DNA of 64,000 nt, taken from Streptomyces sp. BV286 (GTDB lineage Bacteria; Actinomycetota; Actinomycetes; Streptomycetales; Streptomycetaceae). The stretch covers positions 124,001 to 188,000 of the forward strand of contig NZ_JAHRIB010000152.1 in the NCBI RefSeq assembly GCF_019090165.1, read 5' to 3'. The translations under genes were made by a program, and so were the position numbers. The notes under the pieces are model-generated. The model was not told where the DNA came from. It saw only the letters and a list, made by a program, of their open reading frames with translations, and did not search any database. Shown one piece after another: positions 8,641 to 16,387 of this stretch. The number at the start of each line of letters is the position of its first letter. The first letter of the stretch is position 1.

Positions 8641-9783
8641 CTACTGACCGCCCGGCACCGTCTGCTGGACCTGCTTCAAGAACGCCGCGTTGTTCGGGGT
8701 CTGCCGCATCCGCTCCAGCAGGGTTTCCAGGCCGGCCTGGCCCTCCCCGCGGGAGATCAGGGCACGCCGCAGGCCTCGCAGGGCAGTCAACTCGGCTGCC
8801 GGGAGGAGGAGTTCCTCGCGGCGGGTGCCGGACGGGGTGATGTCGACGGCGGGATAGACACGGCGGGACGAGAGGGCGCGGTCCAGGCGGAGCTCCATGT
8901 TGCCGGTGCCCTTGAGTTCCTCGAAGTAGAAGTCGTCGGCGCGGGAGCCCGTCTCGACGAGCGCCGTGGCGAGGATGGTGAGGGAGCCGCCCTCCTCGGC
9001 GAGCCGCGCGGCGCCGAAGAGCCGCTTGGGCCCGTGGAGCGAGGCCGCGTCGACACCGCCGCTGAGGGTGCGGCCACCCGCGGCGGCCACGTTGTTGTGC
9101 GCCCGGCACAGCCGGGTGAGCGAGTCGAGGAGGATCACGACGTCCTGGCCCGCCTCGACCCGTCGCTTGGCGTGCTCCACGGCCAGCTCGGCGAGCGCGA
9201 TGTGCTGCTTCGGGCTCTGGTCGAAGGTGGAGGCGAGCACCTCGCCCCGTACGGAACGGCGCATGTCGGTCACCTCCTCGGGGCGCTCGTCGAGGAGCAC
9301 CACCATCAGATGGGCTTCGGGGTGGTTGCCTGCCACGGCGGCGGCCAACTGCTGGAGCAGTACGGTCTTGCCGGTCTTGGGCGGGGCCACGATCAGGCCG
9401 CGCTGGCCCTTGCCGATCGGTGCGACCAGGTCGACGAGGCGGGTGGACAGGCCGCCCGCGGGGTGTTCGAGCCGCAGCCGCTCGCGGGGGTGCAGTGGCG
9501 TGAGGTCACGGAAGTGCGGGCGGCGCTGTGCCTCGTCGGCGGGGCGGCCGTTGACGCGCTCGACCTCGGTGAGGGCGCGCTGTCGGCCGCGTACGCCTTC
9601 GACGAGGTCGCCCTTGCGCAGGCCGTGGCGGCGGATCAGTGCGGCGGGGACCTGGAGGTCGGCCGCCTGGGGGAGCAGGTTCTCGGTGCGCAGGTGGCCC
9701 TGCCCGTTCGAGGTGATGTCGAGTACGCCGGTGGCCTGCTCCTGTGTGACCGGAGCGGGCGGGCGTTCGAGTGTGGTGGTCAT
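8641..9783 (-). CDS. Short transcription termination factor Rho (Rho paralogue)
   Basis: Encodes 380 residues. It has the cold-shock-like primary RNA-binding domain (about 15-85), then the RecA-type motor: Walker A PPKTGKT near 150, VVLLDERPEEVTDM near 185, Walker B VVILLDSLTRLCRAHN near 230, and the C-terminal NMELRLDRAL and RRVYPAVDI blocks. It lacks the N-terminal helix bundle and the long basic insertion that make housekeeping actinobacterial Rho proteins much longer. Start ATG 9783 follows GGACACCCCTC; an upstream in-frame extension looks non-coding. Likely a second Rho that releases RNA polymerase on certain transcripts; no function-specific neighbours are seen. Confidence 0.85.
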   Translation of the reverse strand: MTTTLERPPAPVTQEQATGVLDITSNGQGHLRTENLLPQAADLQVPAALIRRHGLRKGDLVEGVRGRQRALTEVERVNGRPADEAQRRPHFRDLTPLHPRERLRLEHPAGGLSTRLVDLVAPIGKGQRGLIVAPPKTGKTVLLQQLAAAVAGNHPEAHLMVVLLDERPEEVTDMRRSVRGEVLASTFDQSPKQHIALAELAVEHAKRRVEAGQDVVILLDSLTRLCRAHNNVAAAGGRTLSGGVDAASLHGPKRLFGAARLAEEGGSLTILATALVETGSRADDFYFEELKGTGNMELRLDRALSSRRVYPAVDITPSGTRREELLLPAAELTALRGLRRALISRGEGQAGLETLLERMRQTPNNAAFLKQVQQTVPGGQ

Positions 9784-10164
9784 GAGGGGTGTCCTTTCGC
9801 GGACGGGTTCGTGTGTGTGGTCGTGCGAGATGGGGGGAGAGGCCGGGGCGGGGGCGGTTTCGTCACGCCCGCACGGCGGATGCGTCACCTCTCGGGTGGC
9901 GGTACGCCGGGGCGAAGGCCCACGGCTGTACCACTCGTGCGTGCCGTACGGCGAGGCATCCGCGGTGCTACGCGGAGCCCGTGCCGTGCCGAGAGAGGTG
10001 GTGCGGAGATGTTGCTGTGCCGGTCGATGTCGACGGGCCGATCAGCAGGATGAGAAGGAAATCTGCACCGGCGCCATGAGAAGGCGTACACAAGTGCTGA
10101 GGGAACTGTAGCACTACCTGGTCCGGTGAGGAGGGATCGGCCGGATTTCGCGGCGTTGACAGAG
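9784..10164. other. Gap between rho-like gene and P450 remnant
   Basis: About 380 bases without a convincing gene. It is the leader/promoter region of the divergent Rho gene. It contains AGTGCT (10093-10098) and AGCACT (10110-10115), an inverted repeat with an 11-base loop. Its arms are in the opposite order to the HrcA/CIRCE element. A 68-codon antisense-strand frame (9885-10091) has no recognisable product. Confidence 0.4.
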
Positions 10165-10287
10165 GTGACGCCTCACGTCACGGTGGTCGCCATGGCCGAT
10201 GCCTCGATCGTCGAACACGTACGGGAACTGAGGCCGCTGATCGGGCAGAACGCGCTCCGTGCCGACCCGGGCACCCCGTTCCTGTGA
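10165..10287 (+). pseudogene. Possible N-terminal fragment of acyl-CoA dehydrogenase-like gene
   Basis: A 40-codon frame starting GTG 10165 (or TTG 10156) ends 36 bases before the P450. Its product contains SIVEHVRELRPLIGQNALR, which resembles the first helix of acyl-CoA dehydrogenase-fold flavin monooxygenases, and its third codon positions are GC-rich as in real genes. It stops where such proteins continue for about 350 residues. It could be a remnant or a leader peptide; resemblance is from memory only. Confidence 0.25.
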
Positions 10288-10323
10288 CGGCCTCCGACGG
10301 CCGTCGACGGCAGTCAGGAGATT

Positions 10324-11610
10324 GTGTTGGACAGCACGGCCGCCGAACCGTCGAACAGCGCGCCCGGTTCGTCCGGCGCACCGCACCGCCTGGACCCGGC
10401 GGGCGGCTGCCCGCACGCCGACAACGCGCGCCTGCTCGCGCGGGGCGCCGTCGCGGCGGTCGTCCTGCCCGGCGAGGTGGACGGCATGGCCGTGCTGGGC
10501 CACGAGGCCCTGAAGGAGTTCCTTGCGCATCCCCAGGTCGCCAAGGGCGCAGGGCACTTCACGGCACTGCGGGAGGGCCGCCTGGGTGCCGGGTGGCCGC
10601 TGGCGACCTTCGCGACCGTACGGGGCATGACGACCGCGGACGGCGACGACCACCGGCGGCTGCGCTCACTGGTCAGCAAGGCGTTCACGGCCCGCCGGGT
10701 GGAGGAACTGCGGCCGCGCATCGAGGAGTTGACGGCTGATCTGCTCGACGGCCTGCAGCAGGCGGCGGAGGACGGCGGGGGAGTCGCCGACCTGCGCGCG
10801 CACTTCGCGCTGCCGCTGCCGATGGGCGTCATCGGGGAACTGCTCGGTGTCGACGCCGAGTTCCGCGACCGGCTCCACGTCCTGTCGAACCAGGTCGTCG
10901 CCACGGACATGGGCCCGGACCGGGTTCTCGCCGCCAACCGGGAGCTGGTGGCCGTGCTGGGCGAGGTCGTCGCGGCCAGGACCGGGCGGCCGGGCGACGA
11001 CCTCACCAGCGCCCTGATCGCCGCCCGCGACGAGGGCGGCGACCGGCTCACCCACGAGGAGCTCATCGGCACCCTGGTACTGATGATCATCGCCGGGCAC
11101 GAGACGACGCTGAACCTCATCACCAACGCCGTGCGCGCCCTGTGCGGCCACCGCGACCAACTGGAGAGGGTCACGCGCGGCGAGGTGGCCTGGGCCGACG
11201 TCGTCGAGGAGACGCTGCGCTGGGACGCGCCCGTCAGCTACTTCCCCTTCCGCTACCCGGTCGGGGACCTGACGGTCGACGGCACCGTCATCCCCCGGGG
11301 CACGCCCGTCCTCGCCGGCTACTCGGCCGCGGGCCGTGACCCGGCCGCGCACGGTCCCGACGCCGACCGCTTCGACGTCACCAGGCCCGGCAGGGCCGGG
11401 ACCACCCGGCATCTGTCCCTCGGCCACGGTGCCCACTACTGCCTCGGCGCCCCGCTGGCCCGCATGGAGTCCGCCATCGCCCTGGAGAGGCTGTTCGCGC
11501 GCTTCCCCGACCTCCACCTCGCCACGCGGGAGGCGGACCTGTCCCGCCACTCCAGCTTCGTGGGCAACAGTGTCCGGGAGCTTCCCGTACGGGTGTCACG
11601 ACGGAAGTGA
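10324..11610 (+). CDS. Cytochrome P450
   Basis: Encodes 428 residues of a soluble bacterial P450. The I-helix oxygen-binding motif AGHETT is near residue 258, the K-helix E-x-x-R is EETLR near 297, and the heme-thiolate loop LGHGAHYCLGAPLARME carries the proximal cysteine near 373. Electrons would come from a ferredoxin and reductase encoded elsewhere; none is adjacent. The start is either GTG 10324 or TTG 10327; AGGAG at 10316-10320 is better spaced for the TTG. Overall sequence is like CYP105/CYP107-type enzymes of Streptomyces that oxidise small lipophilic substrates. The substrate cannot be predicted. Confidence 0.92.
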   Translation: MLDSTAAEPSNSAPGSSGAPHRLDPAGGCPHADNARLLARGAVAAVVLPGEVDGMAVLGHEALKEFLAHPQVAKGAGHFTALREGRLGAGWPLATFATVRGMTTADGDDHRRLRSLVSKAFTARRVEELRPRIEELTADLLDGLQQAAEDGGGVADLRAHFALPLPMGVIGELLGVDAEFRDRLHVLSNQVVATDMGPDRVLAANRELVAVLGEVVAARTGRPGDDLTSALIAARDEGGDRLTHEELIGTLVLMIIAGHETTLNLITNAVRALCGHRDQLERVTRGEVAWADVVEETLRWDAPVSYFPFRYPVGDLTVDGTVIPRGTPVLAGYSAAGRDPAAHGPDADRFDVTRPGRAGTTRHLSLGHGAHYCLGAPLARMESAIALERLFARFPDLHLATREADLSRHSSFVGNSVRELPVRVSRRK

Positions 11611-11662
11611 TCCCCGCCGGCGTACCGACCCGCCCCACCGTCGATCGGTCGGGGCTGCCCGG

Positions 11663-13246
11663 TCAGCCAGGCAGCTCGAAGATCCCGTACCCGAACCCCT
11701 CGGCGGTGATCGTCCCGCCGTCGGCGGCGACGCCGGACACTTCGAGGGCCCGGCCGGGCCTGATGTTCCCGAGGGGGTAACTCGCCTGTCCCTGCTGAGG
11801 GTTGACGACGACGAGATACCGCCCGCCGCGCACGTACACGAAGGGGTAGCCCGCGTGCACCACCTCCACCGAGCCGTTCGGCCCCAGCTCGGGAGTCGCG
11901 GTGCGCAGCGCGATGAGACGGTGCACGAGATGGAGGAGAGAGGTGTCGTCGGCGCGCTGGGCGGCGACGGTGGGGCGGTCGGGGGCGGGGTCGACCGGCA
12001 GATAGGGGTGCTCGGACGTCGAGAACCCGGCGTTCGGGCCGTCGTCCCACTGCATCGGTGTGCGCGAGCCGGCGCGGTTGTAGCGGGGACCGAGCACGCT
12101 GCCCTCGGTGTCCGGGAGGCCGGGGACGTACCGCATGCCGATCTCGTCGCCGTAGTAGATGGCGGGCAGGGTGGGCCACGTCAGCTGGAAGGCGAAGGCC
12201 GCCGGGAGCTGATCGGCCGAGCGTGGGCCGCAGTTGAGGCGGGAGAAGTCGTGGTTGGACGTGGGCAGGGAGATGAAGCCGCTGCTGCCGAGAGCCGTCG
12301 ACGCCCGCTGCCAGGCCTCGACGAAGGGGCGCGGTGAGCCCTTGCCGCTCGCGTCGAAGAAGCAGTCGAGCGGGTCCCATTCGAGATTGACGGTCCCGGA
12401 GCCGTTGCTCCACAGCGAGCGCAGCGCGAGGCCGTCGGCGGGTCCGCCGAACTGGAGGAAGAAGTCCGTGTGGAACCCGGCCGGGACGGAGATCTCCGGC
12501 TCGCCCCACTCCGAGAGGAGCACCGCCTCCGGGTGCGTGCGGTCCAGCCAGTGGCGCAGTTCCGTCCAGATCCTGCTCGTCTCGGCCTTGCCCGGGTCAT
12601 CCTTGACGAGCGACGAGGCCATGTCGACGCGGAAGCCCGACAGCCCGAGGCCCAGCCAGTGATCCATGATCGTGCGCAGCGCCTCGCGGTTGGCGCGCGG
12701 GCCCTGCGCGTCCACCGGCTGACGCCACGGCTCGTCCGGACTCTCGCGCGCGTAACCGAAGTTGAGGGCGGGCTGGAAGGCGAAGAAGTTCGGCAGATAC
12801 GCCCCGGGCCGGCTGCCCGGCGAGGCCACGAAGCCGTCCGGGCAGCCCTGGGGTGCCCAGATGTAGCGGTGGTCGTCGGGGTCGTTCGCCGACGCGGTGA
12901 ACCACGGGTGCCGGTCGGAGGTGTGCCCCGCGACCAGGTCGAGGAGTACGCGGATGCCGCGGCGGCCCGCCCGGTCGACGAGCTTCGCAAGGTCGTCGTT
13001 GGAGCCGTAGCGGGGTGCCACGTTCAGGTAGTCGGCGACGTCGTATCCGGCGTCCCCGAAGGGGGAGACGAAGCACGGATTGAGCCAGACCGTGTTCACC
13101 CCGAGCCAGGACAGGTGATCCAGCCGCTCGGCGATGCCGTCGAAGTCGCCGATCCCGTCGCCGTTCGAGTCCGCGAACGACTGCGGGTAGATCTGGTAGA
13201 ACACGGCGTCGGCCAGCCAGGCGGGAGCGGGTCGGAAGGAGGTCAT
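11663..13246 (-). CDS. GH13 alpha-glucosidase / alpha-amylase family enzyme
   Basis: Encodes 527 residues of an intracellular (no signal peptide) GH13 enzyme. The TIM barrel starts at once (DAVFYQIYPQSFADSNGDGIGD). Catalytic positions are visible: GFRVDMAS (nucleophile Asp, near 195), LLSEWGEPE (acid/base Glu, near 232) and SNHDFSRL (transition-state Asp, near 322). The NGDGIGDFDGI loop is typical of oligo-1,6-glucosidase/trehalulose-type members that cleave short alpha-glucosides. ATG 13246 follows GAAGGAGGTC-type purines on the minus strand (TTCCTCC region). It is monocistronic, convergent with the P450 with only 52 bases between. Confidence 0.9.
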   Translation of the reverse strand: MTSFRPAPAWLADAVFYQIYPQSFADSNGDGIGDFDGIAERLDHLSWLGVNTVWLNPCFVSPFGDAGYDVADYLNVAPRYGSNDDLAKLVDRAGRRGIRVLLDLVAGHTSDRHPWFTASANDPDDHRYIWAPQGCPDGFVASPGSRPGAYLPNFFAFQPALNFGYARESPDEPWRQPVDAQGPRANREALRTIMDHWLGLGLSGFRVDMASSLVKDDPGKAETSRIWTELRHWLDRTHPEAVLLSEWGEPEISVPAGFHTDFFLQFGGPADGLALRSLWSNGSGTVNLEWDPLDCFFDASGKGSPRPFVEAWQRASTALGSSGFISLPTSNHDFSRLNCGPRSADQLPAAFAFQLTWPTLPAIYYGDEIGMRYVPGLPDTEGSVLGPRYNRAGSRTPMQWDDGPNAGFSTSEHPYLPVDPAPDRPTVAAQRADDTSLLHLVHRLIALRTATPELGPNGSVEVVHAGYPFVYVRGGRYLVVVNPQQGQASYPLGNIRPGRALEVSGVAADGGTITAEGFGYGIFELPG

Positions 13247-13513
13247 GGACCGGTACAGCCTTTCCCTGGGCGATACGTCGGACGCGTGACGGCACCTGCG
13301 ACACCGGGTGACGGACCGGCGTCGGCATGGCATCGGCACTGTCGAGGGTGACAGGGCAGGGGAACGTCCGGGAAGGCCGCGCCATGGCCATGGCCCGCGG
13401 AGGCGGCTTTCCGGCCGCCGCCCGGAGGGTGCCGTCGTGCAGGTCGCCCGACCCGTAGCCGTCGTCGCCCGGGCGCGCCGCGTCCCGCCGCGCAGGCTCT
13501 AAGCTGATCGGCG

Positions 13514-14257
13514 ATGTTCACCCCGCAAGGCCCCACGTTCCGCGAACTCGCCGTGCAGGCGCTGTCGTCCGTCGAGCACGGCTACGACCTGCTCGCACCG
13601 AAGTTCGACCACACCCCGTTCCGGACCCCGGACCCGTTCCTCCGGTCCGCGGCTCGGGTTCTTGGGGGAATCGGGCCGTTCGACAGCGGGCTCGACCTGT
13701 GCTGCGGCACCGGTGCGGGCATGGACGTGCTGCGGACGGTCTGCCGGGAGCGCGTCACCGGCGTCGACATCAGCGCGGGCATGCTCGCGGTGGCGAGGGA
13801 AGGCGCGCGCCCCGGCGGGCCCGCCGCCACGTGGGTGCGCGGGGACGCACGCGCCCTGCCGTTCGGCCCGGCTTTCGATCTGGTCGTGAGCTTCGGGGCG
13901 TTCGGGCACTTCCTGCCCCGGGAACTGCCAGGACTGTTCTCCCAGGTCCGCTCGGTGCTCCGGCCCGGCGGGCGGTTCGCCTTCCCGATCGTGGCTCCGG
14001 CCCGCCCCGGGTCGCCCGGCTACTGGGCCATGCTCGGATTCGACGCGGCGATGCGGGTGCGGAACGCGGTGTGGCGTCCGCCGTTCGTCATGTACTACCG
14101 GGAGTTCCGGCTCGGCGACGTACGCCGGGAACTGGTCCGTGCCGGCCTCGCGGTCGAGCTGTACGCCCTGCCCGAGTTCGGCCGCAGGAGCGACGGCAGC
14201 CCGCGCTGCCGCATGGTGGTGGCCACGGCCCCCGGGCACACGGATCACCTGACGTAG
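13514..14257 (+). CDS. SAM-dependent class I methyltransferase
   Basis: Encodes 247 residues with a Rossmann methyltransferase domain. Motif I is LDLCCGTGAGMD near residue 60, the acidic end of strand 2 is VTGVDIS near 82, motif II is GDARALPFG near 115, and the post-motif VLRPGGRFAFP is near 152. The substrate is not predictable; the fold is Methyltransf_11/25 type. Start ATG 13514 has no strong Shine-Dalgarno. It is divergent from the GH13 gene and 252 bases upstream of the kdp cluster, with no evident functional link to either. Confidence 0.85.
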   Translation: MFTPQGPTFRELAVQALSSVEHGYDLLAPKFDHTPFRTPDPFLRSAARVLGGIGPFDSGLDLCCGTGAGMDVLRTVCRERVTGVDISAGMLAVAREGARPGGPAATWVRGDARALPFGPAFDLVVSFGAFGHFLPRELPGLFSQVRSVLRPGGRFAFPIVAPARPGSPGYWAMLGFDAAMRVRNAVWRPPFVMYYREFRLGDVRRELVRAGLAVELYALPEFGRRSDGSPRCRMVVATAPGHTDHLT

Positions 14258-14509
14258 TCGGGCTCTCGCATGCTGTGACTGTTCCGGTCCGGGGACGTGA
14301 ACACCGCCCGGGCCGTCTCCCGGCCGAGCGTTGAGCAGGGCTTTCGCCAGGCGGGCGCATCAGGCGTACAGGTGGACGCACCGGGCGTCAGGGATGCGTC
14401 AAGGGCGGACGGAGCGCCGTATGGGAGGTGTCAACGGCGGCCGCATCCGGTCGCCGGGGAGGTTTCCTCGAATCGTCCGTTCGATCCGAACCTCATCTAG
14501 GAGCATGCG

Positions 14510-14593
14510 ATGGCCGACCTGGCCTTCGTCGTCACCACGATCGCGGTGTTCGCGCTGGTGGCTCTTGTCGCCAAGGGGGTGACGAAGCTGTGA
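14510..14593 (+). CDS. Tiny single-span membrane protein upstream of kdpF
   Basis: A 27-residue ORF (MADLAFVVTTIAVFALVALV followed by AKGVTKL) is almost entirely one membrane helix with a basic tail. A Shine-Dalgarno-like AGGAG (14499-14503) lies seven bases before the ATG. Its stop overlaps the kdpF start as GTGA, so the two are translationally coupled. It resembles KdpF in size and topology but is a separate protein, perhaps a KdpF duplicate or a regulator of the pump. No function is established from the sequence. Confidence 0.7.
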   Translation: MADLAFVVTTIAVFALVALVAKGVTKL

Positions 14594-14679
14594 GCGCCGA
14601 AAACATCGTCGGCCTGGTCGTGGCCGTCGCCCTGCTGGGCTATCTCGTCCTCGCCCTCGTGTTCCCGGAGAGGTTCTGA
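14590..14679 (+). CDS. kdpF: K+-transporting ATPase subunit KdpF
   Basis: A 29-residue single-helix peptide (VSAENIVGLVVAVALLGYLV, ending FPERF) matches the KdpF family, which stabilises the KdpABC complex. The GTG start overlaps the preceding tiny ORF, and kdpA begins seven bases after its stop. The terminal FPERF motif is characteristic. It is the first conserved subunit of the high-affinity potassium pump operon. Confidence 0.9.
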   Translation: MSAENIVGLVVAVALLGYLVLALVFPERF

Positions 14680-14686
14680 GCACCCC

Positions 14687-16387
14687 ATGAGCCCCGTCCT
14701 CGCCGGTGTGCTCCAGCTGCTCGCTCTGGCAGCGGCACTGGCTCTCACCCATCGCCCCCTCGGCGACTACATGGCCCGCGTCTACTCCTCCGACAAGCAC
14801 CTGCGCGTCGAGAAGTGGATCTACAAGGGCATCGGTGCCGACCCGGACACCGAGATGCGCTGGCCCGCCTACCTGCGCGCGGTCCTTGCCTTCTCCGCGG
14901 TCGGCGTCGTCTTCCTGTACCTGCTGCAGCGATTCCAGGGCAGCCTGCCCGGCTCGCTCGGGTTCTCCTCCATCGACCCGGACCAGGCGTTCAACACCGC
15001 CGCCTCCTTCGTGTCGAACACCAACTGGCAGTCGTACTACGGCGAGCAGGCCATGGGCCACGTCCTGCAGACCGGTGGCCTCGCGGTGCAGAACTTCGTC
15101 TCGGCGGCCGTCGGCATCGCCGTGGCCGTCGCGCTCGTACGCGGCTTCTCCCTCTCCCGCTCACGGCTTCGTCCGAGCGGCGGGGCCCTCGCCCACACCG
15201 GCGAACTCGGCAACTTCTGGGCCGACCTGGTCCGCGGCACCGTCCGTATCCTGCTGCCGCTGTCCGTCGTCGCGGCCCTCGTGCTGGTGGCGTGCGGCGC
15301 GATCCAGAACTTCGCCGACATCCACGAGGTCGGCCAGTTCACGGGCGGTCCGCAGCAGTGGAACGGCGGTGCGGTGGCCTCGCAGGAGGCGATCAAGGAG
15401 CTGGGCACCAACGGCGGCGGCTACTTCAACGCCAACTCCGCCCACCCCTTCGAGAACCCCAGCGCGTTCTCCAACCTCTTCGAGGTCTTCCTGCTGCTCG
15501 TGATCCCCTTCTCGCTGACCCGGACGTTCGGCCGGATGGTCGGCAGCCTGAAGCAGGGATACGCGATCCTCGCCACGATGGCCACCATCTGGATCGGCTT
15601 CATCGCCCTGATGATGTGGACCGAGTTCGCCCACCACGGTCCGGCGTTCGACATCGCCGGCGGAGCGATGGAGGGCAAGGAGACCCGTATCGGCGTCGGC
15701 GCCTCGTCGATCTTCGCGGTGTCGACCACCCTCACCTCGACCGGCGCGGTGGACTCCTTCCACTCGTCGTTCACCGGCTTCGGCGGCGGCATCACCATGC
15801 TGGGGATGCAACTCGGCGAGATCGCGCCCGGCGGCACCGGCTCCGGCCTCTACGGCATGCTCGTCATGGCGATCATCGCGGTGTTCATCGCCGGACTCAT
15901 GGTCGGCCGCACACCCGAGTACCTCGGCAGGAAGATCGGCACCCGTGAGATCAAGTTCGCGGCCTGCTACATCCTCATCACCCCGACGCTGGTACTCGTC
16001 TTCACCGCCGCGGCGATGGCCCTGCCGACCCCCGGCAACTCGATGACCAACAGCGGGGCACACGGCTTCTCCGAGATCCTCTACGCGTACTCGTCGGCCG
16101 CGAACAACAACGGTTCGGCCTTCGCGGGGCTGAACGCGGACACGCAGTGGTTCAACACCACGCTGGGTCTCGTGATGCTGCTCGGCCGTTTCCTGCCGAT
16201 GGTGTTCGTCCTCGCCCTGGCCGGTTCGCTCGCCGAGCAGACGCCGGTGCCCGCGACGGCGGGCACGCTGCGCACCGAAAAGCCGCTCTTCTCCGGGCTG
16301 TTGGTGGGCTCGATCCTGATCATCACCGGTCTGACCTACTTCCCGGCGCTGGCGCTCGGTCCGCTGGCCGAAGGGCTGGCGTCATGA
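14687..16387 (+). CDS. kdpA: K+-transporting ATPase subunit KdpA
   Basis: Encodes 566 residues, a polytopic channel-like subunit of the superfamily of K+ transporters that selects and passes potassium in the Kdp pump. The four selectivity-filter regions are visible, including SFVSNTNWQS near residue 106 and ELGTNGGGYFNANSAHPFENP-type sequence (split here for brevity) near 245. The length is close to E. coli KdpA. The start lies seven bases after kdpF and the stop overlaps kdpB as ATGA. Confidence 0.97.
   Translation: MSPVLAGVLQLLALAAALALTHRPLGDYMARVYSSDKHLRVEKWIYKGIGADPDTEMRWPAYLRAVLAFSAVGVVFLYLLQRFQGSLPGSLGFSSIDPDQAFNTAASFVSNTNWQSYYGEQAMGHVLQTGGLAVQNFVSAAVGIAVAVALVRGFSLSRSRLRPSGGALAHTGELGNFWADLVRGTVRILLPLSVVAALVLVACGAIQNFADIHEVGQFTGGPQQWNGGAVASQEAIKELGTNGGGYFNANSAHPFENPSAFSNLFEVFLLLVIPFSLTRTFGRMVGSLKQGYAILATMATIWIGFIALMMWTEFAHHGPAFDIAGGAMEGKETRIGVGASSIFAVSTTLTSTGAVDSFHSSFTGFGGGITMLGMQLGEIAPGGTGSGLYGMLVMAIIAVFIAGLMVGRTPEYLGRKIGTREIKFAACYILITPTLVLVFTAAAMALPTPGNSMTNSGAHGFSEILYAYSSAANNNGSAFAGLNADTQWFNTTLGLVMLLGRFLPMVFVLALAGSLAEQTPVPATAGTLRTEKPLFSGLLVGSILIITGLTYFPALALGPLAEGLAS

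Noticed and set aside
10093..10115. AGTGCT...AGCACT as a heat-shock CIRCE element
   Set aside because: CIRCE has TTAGCACTC first and GAGTGCTAA second with nine bases between; here the arms are in reverse order and the spacing is 11.
14258..14509. A c-di-AMP (ydaO-type) riboswitch in the kdp leader
   Set aside because: I could not find the conserved ydaO core by eye. A covariance-model search would be decisive; without it no claim is made.
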